DNA from: CAMCXE01 sp036520615
GTDB taxonomy: Bacteria > Pseudomonadota > Gammaproteobacteria > Pseudomonadales > Cellvibrionaceae
Direction: 5' to 3'
Length of the DNA stretch: 64,000 bases
Assembly (NCBI GenBank): GCA_036520615.1
Contig: DATDJI010000027.1
Coordinates: forward strand, 62,001 to 126,000
Part shown: piece by piece, positions 1 through 7,920 of the stretch
Layout: every line of letters starts with the position of its first letter
Position numbering within the stretch: position 1 is the stretch's first letter
Translations under genes and position numbers: made by a program
Notes under the pieces: model-generated
Seen by the model: only the letters and a program-made list of their open reading frames with translations
Databases searched by the model: none
Told to the model about the DNA's origin: nothing

Positions 1-44
1 ACTCCAAGGGCGCGTAGGAAAGTTGGTATGCTTAATCGTTTCAT
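1..44 (-). CDS. 5' end of a leftward gene, probably exported (partial)
   Basis: An ATG on the minus strand at 44-42 follows AGAGGA at a spacing of about six bases. It opens a frame that runs off the window edge. The 14 visible codons (MKRLSIPTFLRALG) read like the start of a signal peptide or a basic N-terminus. Nothing downstream can be seen, so no function is offered. The 262 bases between this start and the next gene are AT-rich and would hold the divergent promoters. Confidence 0.45.
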   Translation of the reverse strand, partial: MKRLSIPTFLRALG

Positions 45-306
45 AATAGTTCCTCTGCAGTTGAGCGGGGCGGACCACAATGCCTAAATGCGTAGCTTTT
101 ATCTATGCATAACCGCACGCTATTACACATTTTAACAATTGCCTTTAAAAGCCTAATTTTTGCGAAGTTTTAGAATGGATGTGTGAGCAGGCTGGCAATG
201 AAATACGCTTGCCGCTTGTGTGGATGAAAACTCACCCCATATAGGACGATCAATTTAGGAAAATCCATTACCACACTAGTCATGCCCCTCATGCTCGGAG
301 CCTGTC

Positions 307-1341
307 ATGCCCTGTTTAGTCTGTGTTAAAACCGCATCAAGGCCGCAGTGGCTCTGCGAGCGTAATAAAACTAAACGCAAATTCTTAAATGGCGCGCCAA
401 AACCTAAATCTTCACTATTAAATGGGTTGAGAATTTTTTGGCAGCTGCTGTTTCGCAAATCCACTAACGCTGTGCCTAAAGTAAAAATTCCTGTTCAGGC
501 AATAACCTGTGAGCAATTATTAGCGGCGCCGGATGGTAGTTTGTATCGGCTAGGACACTCCAGTATTTTATTAAAATTGCGTGGAAAATTTTGGTTGACT
601 GACCCAGTGTTTGCATTGCGCGCATCACCGTTTAAATGGGCTGGACCTAAGCGCTTTCACCCGCCGCCGATTTCATTAGAAGAATTACCGCCTATTGAAG
701 CGGTAATTTTATCGCACAACCATTACGATCATTTAGATCGCGCAGCAGTGTGTGCGCTTGCAGAAAAAACGCAGACGTTTTTAACCACCACAGGCGTTGG
801 CGATACATTAATTAAATGGGGAATTGATGAGCAAAAGATTCGTCAATTTGAATGGTGGCAGGGATGTGAAATAGCAGGCATTCGATTTACCGCAACACCT
901 GCACAACATTTTTCCGGACGGCATTTATTTGATGGTAACGCAACGCTTTGGGCATCCTGGGTTATTATCGATAATGATACGCGGATATTTTTTAGCGGTG
1001 ACACCGGTTATTTTCCGGGTTTTAAAGTTATTGGTGAGCGCTTTGGCCCCTTTGATATAACGCTGTTAGAAACCGGCGCTTACAACCGCAGTTGGGCCTA
1101 TGTGCATATGCAACCGGAGGAAACTCTGCAAGCACACAAAGATTTGCGCGGCCGTTGGTTGCTACCAATTCATAACGGCACTTTCGATTTAGCATTACAC
1201 GCTTGGTACGAACCGTTTGAGCGTATCGCTGCGTTAGCAGAAGCAGAGCATATAGCCTTGTGTACTCCAATAATGGGCGAGCCAGTAGATTTAAAAATCC
1301 CTCGTGAATTTAGTCGCTGGTGGCAACCACTAATCAAATAA
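307..1341 (+). CDS. MBL-fold metallo-hydrolase, NAPE-PLD / UlaG-like
   Basis: Predicted metallo-beta-lactamase-fold hydrolase of 344 residues. The dinuclear metal site is visible: SHNHYDHLD (H137, H139, D141, H142), then H201, D232 in the FSGDTGYF stretch and H289 in LPIHNGTF. The order and the LPIH-x-GTF ending are typical of the NAPE-hydrolysing phospholipase D / UlaG-like branch, but the substrate cannot be told from sequence. The first ~65 residues are basic and poorly conserved-looking. The start at 307 is supported by GGAG six bases upstream. The gene stands alone, with no operon partner, and 373 bases follow before the next gene. Confidence 0.85.
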   Translation: MPCLVCVKTASRPQWLCERNKTKRKFLNGAPKPKSSLLNGLRIFWQLLFRKSTNAVPKVKIPVQAITCEQLLAAPDGSLYRLGHSSILLKLRGKFWLTDPVFALRASPFKWAGPKRFHPPPISLEELPPIEAVILSHNHYDHLDRAAVCALAEKTQTFLTTTGVGDTLIKWGIDEQKIRQFEWWQGCEIAGIRFTATPAQHFSGRHLFDGNATLWASWVIIDNDTRIFFSGDTGYFPGFKVIGERFGPFDITLLETGAYNRSWAYVHMQPEETLQAHKDLRGRWLLPIHNGTFDLALHAWYEPFERIAALAEAEHIALCTPIMGEPVDLKIPREFSRWWQPLIK

Positions 1342-1714
1342 TTTTATAGTGGTCACATTGCGGCGATCTGTGGATATATTCAGACGGTCATGGTCCAACG
1401 CATTCATTGGCGATAATTTCTATTATGTCTGCAGCCTGATCTGAATTGCAAAATTAATTCTATTTTAATAAGTCTTCTGCTCGCTGTTCACTGCGGATTT
1501 TCTTTTTAGATATTTCTTTCTAAATCTCGTTTTGCTTGAACATAAGTCGCAGCGGATAGTTACTAAATTAGCGCCCTTTAGCGGCACATTTGCGGGAAAC
1601 GCCCCAGACAGAGGTTCCTTAAGCCCTACTCAAACAAAAAGTGGATTCGTTTGAATCCAAAGTGATTGCTTGCGGCGTCTTACCGGTACACAAAAACATA
1701 GATGAGGCATATCC
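1342..1714. other. intergenic stretch ahead of the ECF-sigma operon
   Basis: 373 bases without a supported gene. It must carry the promoter of the DUF6249-sigma-anti-sigma operon. A weak GAAC element (TTGAAC near 1536) followed by GTT-containing sequence might be an ECF-type autoregulated promoter, but the match is poor and I do not annotate it. A start-proximal GAGG lies before 1715. Confidence 0.3.
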
Positions 1715-2320
1715 ATGAATCTGAATCGTTTTACCGACACGTTAGGCCACACGCTCGCCTGTTTAATCATCTGTATTTTCATGACCACGCCGCTGCTTAG
1801 CCGCGCCGAAGAATCTCCGGTAACCGCCGCTGCTGCAGTGAGCGGCAGCGCTCATGCTGGGCAGGCTAGCAGCAGCGACGAGCAGGTACTACAACGGATG
1901 ATTCGAGAGTTGGGTTCAGAAGATGATCCCAGTAAAGATTCAACTGTGCCTGTAGTGGCCCTGTTGTTGATCTTTGGTGGCCCCGTGCTTATTTTGATTA
2001 CACTGATACTGCAGCACTACCGCTCACAAAAACTCAAGGCTGAATTTCGCCGCGAATGTGTCGGAAAATTAATTGATGCCGGTAAAGAAGTGCCTGCCAG
2101 CCTGTTATTTTTTGATGATTTAGGTACGGACCAAACACCTGCAAAAACATTAAACCGTGGGCTTAATTTTCTGGGTTTGGGGATAGGTATTACGGTTTTT
2201 CTCTGGGCTGTTAATGGCTTACAGGCGGGCACGTTTGGTTTGATTTTTATCGGCTTAGGTTGCGCACAATTAATCAGCTGGAAATTAACACACCAGGCAA
2301 GTGATCGCTCTGGGAAGTAA
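1715..2320 (+). CDS. DUF6249-type exported/membrane protein of an ECF operon
   Basis: 201 residues. An N-terminal signal peptide or anchor (about residues 12-30, ending near SRAEE) is followed by an Ala/Ser-rich, acidic periplasmic stretch. A transmembrane segment follows around 77-96 (VVALLLIFGGPVLILITLIL), then a basic cytoplasmic-type segment with FRRECVGKLIDAGKEVPASLLF and two further hydrophobic segments near the C-terminus. That central basic motif is what I associate with the DUF6249 family, which often sits beside ECF sigma factors. Only three bases separate it from the sigma gene, so the two are co-transcribed. Function is unknown. A role in signalling to the sigma/anti-sigma pair is inference. 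Confidence 0.65.
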   Translation: MNLNRFTDTLGHTLACLIICIFMTTPLLSRAEESPVTAAAAVSGSAHAGQASSSDEQVLQRMIRELGSEDDPSKDSTVPVVALLLIFGGPVLILITLILQHYRSQKLKAEFRRECVGKLIDAGKEVPASLLFFDDLGTDQTPAKTLNRGLNFLGLGIGITVFLWAVNGLQAGTFGLIFIGLGCAQLISWKLTHQASDRSGK

Positions 2321-2323
2321 ACA

Positions 2324-2857
2324 ATGTTTTTATCCGATGAGGACTTAATTACCCAGGTGGTAAAAAAACGCGACCAGCGCGCGTTTTCGCACTTGGTATT
2401 GCGCTATCAATCCCAAGTTCGTACCTGGTGTAGACGCTTATGTAATGGAGATGCTGCTTTAGCTGATGATTTAGCGCAGGAAGTATTTATTAAAGCGTAT
2501 GGGGCGTTGGCGGCGTTCCAGGCAGACGCTAAATTTTCAGTATGGTTGTACCGTATTGCATTTAATGCGGCAGCCAGTAAATGGCGCAAAAAGAGTTTAG
2601 ATTGGTGCGATATCGATAGTATTGATGAGCCCATCGATGATCGATGCGAAGTGACAGAAACAGTAAAAATTAGCTCTATTCAAAACGCTATCGATAAGCT
2701 TAGTGAACCGCAACAAATTGCTATCAGGCTGTGTTTTGAGGAAGATTTATCCCATGCTGAGGCCGCAAGCGTAATGAAAATTCCCTTAGGCAGTTTAAAA
2801 ACCCATATCAACCGCGGCAAAATGCGTTTAAAACAATTGTTATCGGACTGGAACTAA
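2324..2857 (+). CDS. ECF RNA polymerase sigma factor
   Basis: 177 residues, the usual ECF length, with only the two needed sigma domains. Region 2 is visible at about 20-95, including DDLAQEVFIKAYGAL and the promoter-melting stretch FSVWLYRIAFNAAASKWRKK. A charged linker (about 95-115) follows, then region 4 at about 120-175 with the helix-turn-helix HAEAASVMKIPLGSLKTHINRGKMRLK. The start lies three bases after the upstream DUF6249 gene and the stop four bases before the small membrane protein, so this is a three-gene operon. No extra C-terminal domain is present. The target regulon is not visible. Confidence 0.9.
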   Translation: MFLSDEDLITQVVKKRDQRAFSHLVLRYQSQVRTWCRRLCNGDAALADDLAQEVFIKAYGALAAFQADAKFSVWLYRIAFNAAASKWRKKSLDWCDIDSIDEPIDDRCEVTETVKISSIQNAIDKLSEPQQIAIRLCFEEDLSHAEAASVMKIPLGSLKTHINRGKMRLKQLLSDWN

Positions 2858-2861
2858 CAGC

Positions 2862-3203
2862 ATGGCAAACGATAAAAAGCTACAGGATAATTTTGATCGG
2901 GTATTAACGCAGCAATTACGCAACGCCACGCCTTATATCGCCGACGCAGGTTTTAGCGAGGCGGTAATGCAGCGCTTGCCGCAATTAAATAAGGCTTCCA
3001 ACTTTGGTGTTGGGTTGTCCGTGGTGGGGGGGTTATTGGCGGCGGTTATTTGTATTTACGCGCTGCCAGCTTTGGTGGCCCCGGTGGTGTTTTGGGCTAA
3101 TAGCCTTAATTTAGTGGGCTTAATTCACTTGGGGCTTTGGAGTTTAGTATCCATTTTGGGCGCGGTGGTCGCGTGGTTATCGCGGCAGCTGGATTGGTTT
3201 TGA
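2862..3203 (+). CDS. small membrane protein, candidate anti-sigma factor
   Basis: 113 residues. The N-terminal ~40 residues are charged and cytoplasmic-looking (KKLQDNFDRVLTQQLRNATP). Two hydrophobic segments follow at about 48-75 and 85-105. Its position four bases after the sigma gene and its topology fit a membrane-bound anti-sigma factor, but there is no recognisable ZAS Cys/His motif. The call therefore rests on context. It could equally be an accessory membrane protein of the same response. The operon ends here, with a short hairpin at 3225-3242. Confidence 0.6.
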   Translation: MANDKKLQDNFDRVLTQQLRNATPYIADAGFSEAVMQRLPQLNKASNFGVGLSVVGGLLAAVICIYALPALVAPVVFWANSLNLVGLIHLGLWSLVSILGAVVAWLSRQLDWF

Positions 3204-3224
3204 GCGAAGTTAATAGCAAGACTA

Positions 3225-3242
3225 AGCACTCAGATGAGTGCT
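3225..3242. terminator. hairpin between convergent genes
   Basis: AGCACTC-AGAT-GAGTGCT is a perfect 7-bp stem with a 4-base loop. It lies between the end of the sigma operon and the end of the convergent DUF3465 gene. There is no strong T-run on either side, so it is a weak or bidirectional terminator at best. Confidence 0.35.
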
Positions 3243-3259
3243 CGGAATTAATTGTTCGC

Positions 3260-3709
3260 TTACTGATATTTTTGCCCTTTATGTTTTAACCAACCGGCCG
3301 GATGAACGCCTCTTGGGTCTTGGTGCGTCCAATGAATAACACCGCCTTTTTCATTCCATTCATACTCCCCAAAAAACTCGATTGCGTCACTCACCTTTAG
3401 ATTATTAACGCGCGGAGCTAAATCTATATTGTGGGCGATTAATAGCGTTAAGCCGGACGATAGGCGGACAAGAAATTTTTGATGCCGGCTGCCATCATTA
3501 TCATCTGCCAATAACTTTATAACCGTGCCGCTTGCGGCGACTTGTACATCGCTCTGGTGGTTTTTAAATACTGTATCGATTGAGGTGTTTGCTGTAGTGC
3601 CAGTTTTTTTTAACGCAAATTGTGAATTAGCGAGGTGTTCCGCGCAGAGGATTTCTGGCCTGTAAAAAATGGCGCACAGTGCTAACAAAGTAGAGAGTAT
3701 TTTTTTCAT
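3260..3709 (-). CDS. DUF3465 secreted protein
   Basis: 149 residues from the chosen start. It has a signal peptide (MKKILSTLLALCAIFY..) and a C-terminal half with the family's signature ending: EWNEKGGVIHWTHQDPRGVHPAGWLKHKGQKYQ-like, with conserved H, D and W residues. DUF3465 proteins are small exported proteins of unknown function with a predicted OB-like fold. The start at 3709 is preferred because GAGG precedes it by about six bases and it begins a proper signal peptide. A longer frame to 3760 runs into the palindromic repeat at 3727-3758 and is not credible. It is the last gene of a leftward accessory group. Confidence 0.8.
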   Translation of the reverse strand: MKKILSTLLALCAIFYRPEILCAEHLANSQFALKKTGTTANTSIDTVFKNHQSDVQVAASGTVIKLLADDNDGSRHQKFLVRLSSGLTLLIAHNIDLAPRVNNLKVSDAIEFFGEYEWNEKGGVIHWTHQDPRGVHPAGWLKHKGQKYQ

Positions 3710-3726
3710 TGTCGCCTCGTATCTGG

Positions 3727-3758
3727 CGTAGGTTGGGTAGAGTGTAGCGAAACCCAAC
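3727..3758 (-). repeat. REP-like palindromic repeat, copy 1
   Basis: 32 bases containing GTTGGGT...AACCCAAC arms. Its reverse complement matches the unit at 3868-3899 at about 30 of 32 positions. The pair stands in opposite orientation, as in a BIME/REPIN doublet. Confidence 0.7.
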
Positions 3759-3867
3759 ATAACTGGGTTCTTGCTGTGGTGAGCATTATTAATCAGTACA
3801 ATTTAATTTTCAGCAGGTTAACTTTAGTCGTTATTTTAGCGTTGTGCGCAGGATTGACTTTGTGCTT

Positions 3868-3899
3868 GTTGGGTTTCGCTGCGCTCTACCCAACCTACG
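3868..3899 (+). repeat. REP-like palindromic repeat, copy 2
   Basis: Inverted partner of 3727-3758, itself a hairpin (GTTGGGT ... ACCCAAC). The two enclose about 109 bases. Repeats of this general type (GTTGGGTTTCGC...CTACCCAAC) occur in many proteobacterial intergenic regions. Confidence 0.7.
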
Positions 3900-3909
3900 A
3901 ATCATCCAT

Positions 3910-4158
3910 TTACGGGTGATTTTTATGAATTTCATTGATCAGATCTTCGTAATTTGGTAAGTCTGAACTGGGTGACCATTGATCTTTGTACAGCTCTGCC
4001 AGGGTTGAAGAAAGTGACAGATATTGCATGGACAGCTCACCACAGTTATCGATCTCGTCCTCGGATGAGGATGGGTCATCGATGACGTGTTTAAGCTGCT
4101 TTATTTTCCGTTCTGTCAGCTCTATGAGCATAGATAGTTGCGACAGCGAAATTTCCAT
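3910..4158 (-). CDS. Tsi2-like immunity protein
   Basis: 82 residues, acidic and almost wholly helical. From memory, P. aeruginosa Tsi2 is 77 residues. Its C-terminal pattern (helix ending in YDLAADDLKNAYEQ, then SGLPPYDRLIEE) is mirrored here by YLSLSSTLAELYKDQW and SDLPNYEDLINEI. The N-terminal helix (LIELTERKIKQLKHVIDD) also corresponds. Tsi2 is a dimeric cytoplasmic protein that binds and neutralises the toxin Tse2. It lies 30 bases after the Tse2-like gene on the same strand, the normal effector-immunity order. GAGAG precedes the ATG. The immunity frame is intact although the toxin frame is not. No type VI secretion gene is in the window. Confidence 0.65.
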   Translation of the reverse strand: MEISLSQLSMLIELTERKIKQLKHVIDDPSSSEDEIDNCGELSMQYLSLSSTLAELYKDQWSPSSDLPNYEDLINEIHKNHP

Positions 4159-4188
4159 AATTCTAACTCTCGTAAATAAGCTCTTTAG

Positions 4189-4629
4189 TTAATTAATCCA
4201 GAAGCATGCAAAACTTGCTACTGGCATGTCCCAATGTGGGCGAATTGAATAGTGCGTTGCGCCATAAATTTTATTGAAGGTATCCTTGGTAATTACTAGG
4301 CCCTGGGGGATTTTGACGCCTTTGGGAATTCTGTAATAATCCCAGTGCTTTACCGGTACACCCATTAAGTCAAATAACGACACGCCGCACGGAAGTGCAT
4401 TTAACCCAAAGCTCACCATTTTTGATATAGGTGTCAATGTCGGCTTTGCGTATCTTGCCATTGGATAATTTGAATGCTTTTAGAATCGGGTATAACGGAG
4501 GTGTGCCCGTTGTTCTGTTTTCTGGCCTCTCCATAAATTGACGTCAAGTGAATAAGTCGAGTCGAACAGCTCGCCAAGTTCCCTTTTCTTGATAAAAAAT
4601 TCCTTTTCGCTTTTATGCTGGGTTTCCAT
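4189..4629 (-). pseudogene. Tse2-family ADP-ribosyltransferase-like toxin, frame broken twice
   Basis: Three segments together cover the whole Tse2 fold (~146 codons; Tse2 is ~158). Segment 1 starts at an ATG at 4629 with GGAG five bases upstream and carries SLDVNLWRG, matching the LYRA-type N-terminal Arg motif. Its frame stops at 4482-4480. Segment 2, in another frame over about 4530-4400, reads TGTPPLYPILKAF and ADIDTYIKNGELWVK and stops at 4372-4370. Segment 3 returns to the first frame and reads GVSLFD, YYRIPKG, IPQGLVITKD and GATHYSIRP to 4189. The last three correspond to Tse2 GGTSVFD, IPDGTDIPP and ATHYTIMP. So two compensating indels, near 4500-4530 and 4380-4405, separate an otherwise complete gene. 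It may be an inactivated toxin, or the indels may be assembly errors. The identification is from remembered family motifs. Confidence 0.65.
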
Positions 4630-4718
4630 GTTTTCTCCTATCTATTGCTAGCACTCAATCTTGATTTAATGTTTTTCCCGTACAGCTCTGATTAGTCGGT
4701 GGATAGTGTTGTACTGTT

Positions 4719-5086
4719 TTAAGAAGCAGGTCCATCTTCGGATTTGCTCTTTGTGGGGTCAATTGCAGTTAGATTCTTCGCTTGCATTAAGACGCTTTCC
4801 AGTTCCTTTGTGGTAAATCCCTCCGCGTGAATAATCGTATTCTCTTTAGTTGTGATAATTACCTTTCGTACCGGAGGGCTTTAATGAAGGCCACTACCAC
4901 AGTGGCGATTGCGCCCCACATTGCCGCGTTGCCAACGACTCCCTGTATTATTTCTATCGTATCGGCGGACGCCATAAAGGTGCCGAGTGGAATCTCGCGT
5001 ATTTTGTACTCGATCTTGTGCTCGTCCAGAAGCGCCACAAAGGGATCAAAGCTGTCCTTGAAAAGGCTAACGGTTAGGTTTGACAT
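4719..5086 (-). pseudogene. small one-TM membrane protein (EACC1-like), frameshifted
   Basis: The first frame encodes 75 residues from an ATG with GGAG five bases upstream. An N-terminal alpha/beta region (LTVSLFKDSFDPFVALL) leads to a transmembrane segment (about 50-70) and stops at KALRYER. The next frame continues at once with VIITTKENTIIHAEGFTTKELESVL, ...AKNLTAID, ending at 4719. A single base lost from the short A-run at about 4865 would join KALRYE to KVIITTK and give a ~122-residue protein. That architecture (helix, one TM, KVIITTK-type strand and short tail) recalls the EACC1 effector-associated component family. Function unknown. It lies upstream of the Tse2-like gene on the same strand. 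Confidence 0.55.
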
Positions 5087-5141
5087 TGTGGCTCCAACAA
5101 GATGATTGGAAAGTTATTGATTTGGGTTTATATACAAGGCA

Positions 5142-6782
5142 TCAACTCAAATTGCTGTTAACAAACCGCCCAACCAACCAAGCTGTAGACCCATCCCACC
5201 CTTCAGGCACATCACCTGAAACCAAAGCCGCATCAATCTGCGTGCCCAGTAATTTACCTAACTCAACCCCCCACTGATCAAACGAGTTAATGTTCAACAG
5301 AACGCCCAGCGTAAACACCTTGTGTTCATAAGCCGCAATTAAAGCACCGAGCGTGGCAGGTGTGAGTTTTTCCATTACCAGGGTGTTGCTAGGCCGGTTG
5401 CCCGGATGCACTTTATGGCTGGCGAGCAGGGCTTGGTTTTCCGTTGGAACGTTTTGTTTTTTAACATCTTCGGTAGTTGCATCCAGCTGGCGGCCTGTGA
5501 GTAGGGCTTGGCTTTGAGCGATGCAGTTGGCGACTAATAAACGGTTTTGGTGTTGCAGCGGCGAGTGGGTTTTTAGGCAGGTGATAAAGTCAACGGGAAT
5601 GAAGCTTGTGCCCTGATGCAATAACTGGTGGAACGAGTGCTGACCGTTCGTGCCTTCGGTGCCCCACACGATAGCGCCGGTAGGGTAGGCGAGGCTTACA
5701 CCTTCTTTGCTGACACATTTGCCGTTGCTTTCCATTTCTAGCTGCTGCAAATAATTGGGCAGCAGCTGCAGGTGATAAGCATAGGGCAATACGGCTTGGG
5801 TCGAAGCATTGAAAAATTGGCTGTACCAGAACATTAATAGGCCCATAAGCACGGGCAGGTTTTGCTCAAGTGGGGCGCTGGCGAAGTGTTGGTCCATGAC
5901 GTAGGCGCCGCCGCGCAGAGCATTGAAGTTATCCATGCCGATAGCAAAAGCAATTGGCAGGCCGATGGCGCTCCAGAGGCTGTAGCGCCCACCGACCCAA
6001 TCCCAAATAGGGTAGACATTTTCAGCGGCTATGCCGAAGGCCACGGCCTTATCCACGCGGGATGAAATGGCTACAAAGTGTTTATGCAGGTCTGCCTCGG
6101 GGCAACCTTTGGATAGTATCCAGGCACGAGCGCTTAGGGAATTTTCCAAGGTCTCCTGCGTGGAAAAGGATTTGGATGCGACTATAAACAACGTACGGTC
6201 TGCTTCGAGCAGTTTGCATAAATCAGTAAGTTCTGCGCCGTCGATATTGGCCACAAAGTGCACCTGCACGTGCCCTGTGTGATAAGGGGTGAGGGCTTTA
6301 GTGACCATGCGTGGGCCGAGATCCGAGCCGCCGATGCCGATATTTACCACGTGTTTAATGCTTTTGCCGGAGTAGCCCAGCCATAGGCCTCCGTGCACTT
6401 GTTTCACCAGAATTTCCATGCGCGCGATTGTCGCGGCGACTTCTTCGTGTTCGGGGGTTATGGCAGGGCCCATATTGCGCAGCGCGGTGTGCAGGGCGGG
6501 GCGGTCTTCGGTGTTGTTGACATGTTCGCCTGAGAGCAAGCTGCGGATAGCGTTGGGTAGGCCCGCTTGGCGAGCGGTGTCGATAAGGAGATTAAGCGTT
6601 GCGCCATCGAGAAAATTCTTGCTGAAGTCCAAATCCAAACCCGCAGCAGAAACTCGCAAATGCTCCGCACGCTTGGCATCCAGGGCGAAGTGTGTCGCTA
6701 TGGATTGCGTGCGCCAATAGTCCCGCTTAGCGGTGAGTTCGGTCCAGGTGGTGTAGCGAGCTTCGAGTGTTTGGCGTGTCAT
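5142..6782 (-). CDS. pgi: glucose-6-phosphate isomerase
   Basis: 546 residues, full length for the bacterial enzyme that interconverts glucose-6-phosphate and fructose-6-phosphate. Family signatures are visible: the SIS-domain stretch NIGIGGSDLGPRM, DWVGGRYSLWSAIGLP, and GTNGQHSFHQLLHQGT with the catalytic-region His, followed by IPVDFI. Lys near the C-terminus lies in the NSFDQWGVELGK stretch. The ATG at 6782 is preferred over a TTG two codons upstream because it lies at a workable distance from GAGG. It reads leftward. Only 55 bases separate its end from the broken small membrane gene's start. ispB lies just upstream (26 bases) on the same strand. Confidence 0.97.
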   Translation of the reverse strand: MTRQTLEARYTTWTELTAKRDYWRTQSIATHFALDAKRAEHLRVSAAGLDLDFSKNFLDGATLNLLIDTARQAGLPNAIRSLLSGEHVNNTEDRPALHTALRNMGPAITPEHEEVAATIARMEILVKQVHGGLWLGYSGKSIKHVVNIGIGGSDLGPRMVTKALTPYHTGHVQVHFVANIDGAELTDLCKLLEADRTLFIVASKSFSTQETLENSLSARAWILSKGCPEADLHKHFVAISSRVDKAVAFGIAAENVYPIWDWVGGRYSLWSAIGLPIAFAIGMDNFNALRGGAYVMDQHFASAPLEQNLPVLMGLLMFWYSQFFNASTQAVLPYAYHLQLLPNYLQQLEMESNGKCVSKEGVSLAYPTGAIVWGTEGTNGQHSFHQLLHQGTSFIPVDFITCLKTHSPLQHQNRLLVANCIAQSQALLTGRQLDATTEDVKKQNVPTENQALLASHKVHPGNRPSNTLVMEKLTPATLGALIAAYEHKVFTLGVLLNINSFDQWGVELGKLLGTQIDAALVSGDVPEGWDGSTAWLVGRFVNSNLS

Positions 6783-6808
6783 GGGCAATGCCTCGTGTGA
6801 TGACCCAA

Positions 6809-7771
6809 TTAATAATTGCGCGCGACTGAAAAGCGTGTGAGGTCAGCCAGGGCTTGGGCGTAAGGGTTGTGGGGAAGTTGGTCTAAATACTGTTGCGCGG
6901 TAGCGGCGTGGTATTGCGCGCGCTCTTGTGTGTAGATGAGGGCGCCAGTGCGCTGGATAATTGCGAGGATTTCCTCCAGCTGCTCACCACTGCCCGCTTT
7001 AATCGCCTTGCGGATTATCTCGCGCTCGCTTTCACTGCCAGTGCGCATTGCGTGTATCAGCGGCAGCGTTGGCTTACCTTCGGCTAAGTCATCGCCAAGG
7101 TTTTTGCCTAGGGCTGCGGCATCGCCGGAATAGTCCAGGGCGTCGTCAATGAGTTGAAAGGCCATGCCTAAATGCTGGCCGAACATATGCGCAGCTTGGC
7201 GCACCTGGGCATCTGCGCCAGCTATTACAGCGCCTGCCTCACAGGCAGCTTCAAACAGAGCAGCGGTTTTTTTATGGATGACGCGCTGATAATTTTCTTC
7301 ACTGACATCGGGGTTTTTGGCGTTTACCAGCTGCTGTACTTCACCTTCGGAGATGATGTTTGTGGTATTGGAGAGAATACCCATAATCTCCATGCTGCCT
7401 AGTTCTACAAGCATCTGAAAAGCACGCGAATAGAGAAAATCCCCTACTAATACGGCGGGTGCGTTGCCCCATTGGGCGTTCGCCGTCAAGCGGCCGCGGC
7501 GCAAACTGGAAACATCCACGACGTCGTCGTGCAGCAACGTGGCGGTGTGGATAAATTCGATAATAGTAGCCAGATCAATATGGCGGCCGCCCTCGTAGCC
7601 AAGCGTCTTGGCGACGAGTAAAACCAGCAGTGGGCGCAAGCGCTTGCCACCTGCTTCGATTAGATAATGGCCGATGTTCTCAACGAGACCCACCTCCGAA
7701 TACAGTTGGCGGATGATGCAGGCGTTAACGAGTTCGAAGTCACTGGCGACGGCGTGATGAAAAGGCAACAT
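6809..7771 (-). CDS. ispB: octaprenyl diphosphate synthase (polyprenyl synthetase)
   Basis: 320 residues. The trans-prenyl transferase motifs are complete: GGKRLRP at 41-47, first Asp-rich motif LLHDDVVD (D82, D83, D86) with the downstream RRGR, and second Asp-rich motif QLIDDALDY (D209, D210, D213) followed by GKNLGDDLAEGKPTLP. It makes the isoprenoid side chain of ubiquinone from IPP and FPP in the cytoplasm. In related genomes ispB sits divergent to rplU. Here the same divergent arrangement is kept, but a chemoreceptor gene lies between. It may be co-transcribed with pgi. Confidence 0.93.
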   Translation of the reverse strand: MLPFHHAVASDFELVNACIIRQLYSEVGLVENIGHYLIEAGGKRLRPLLVLLVAKTLGYEGGRHIDLATIIEFIHTATLLHDDVVDVSSLRRGRLTANAQWGNAPAVLVGDFLYSRAFQMLVELGSMEIMGILSNTTNIISEGEVQQLVNAKNPDVSEENYQRVIHKKTAALFEAACEAGAVIAGADAQVRQAAHMFGQHLGMAFQLIDDALDYSGDAAALGKNLGDDLAEGKPTLPLIHAMRTGSESEREIIRKAIKAGSGEQLEEILAIIQRTGALIYTQERAQYHAATAQQYLDQLPHNPYAQALADLTRFSVARNY

Positions 7772-7920
7772 GGGGCTTCGGTCAAAAAAGGAAGGGCTGG
7801 ATGCTAGGCCTCGGGTTTAGGAGTGTCAAGCCATTGAACAAGCCATGCAAAAATCCCCGCTTGGTAGCCCCCGGCAAGAAACTTGAAGGGTGTCTACACT
7901 GACAGGATGTTGCCAACGAT

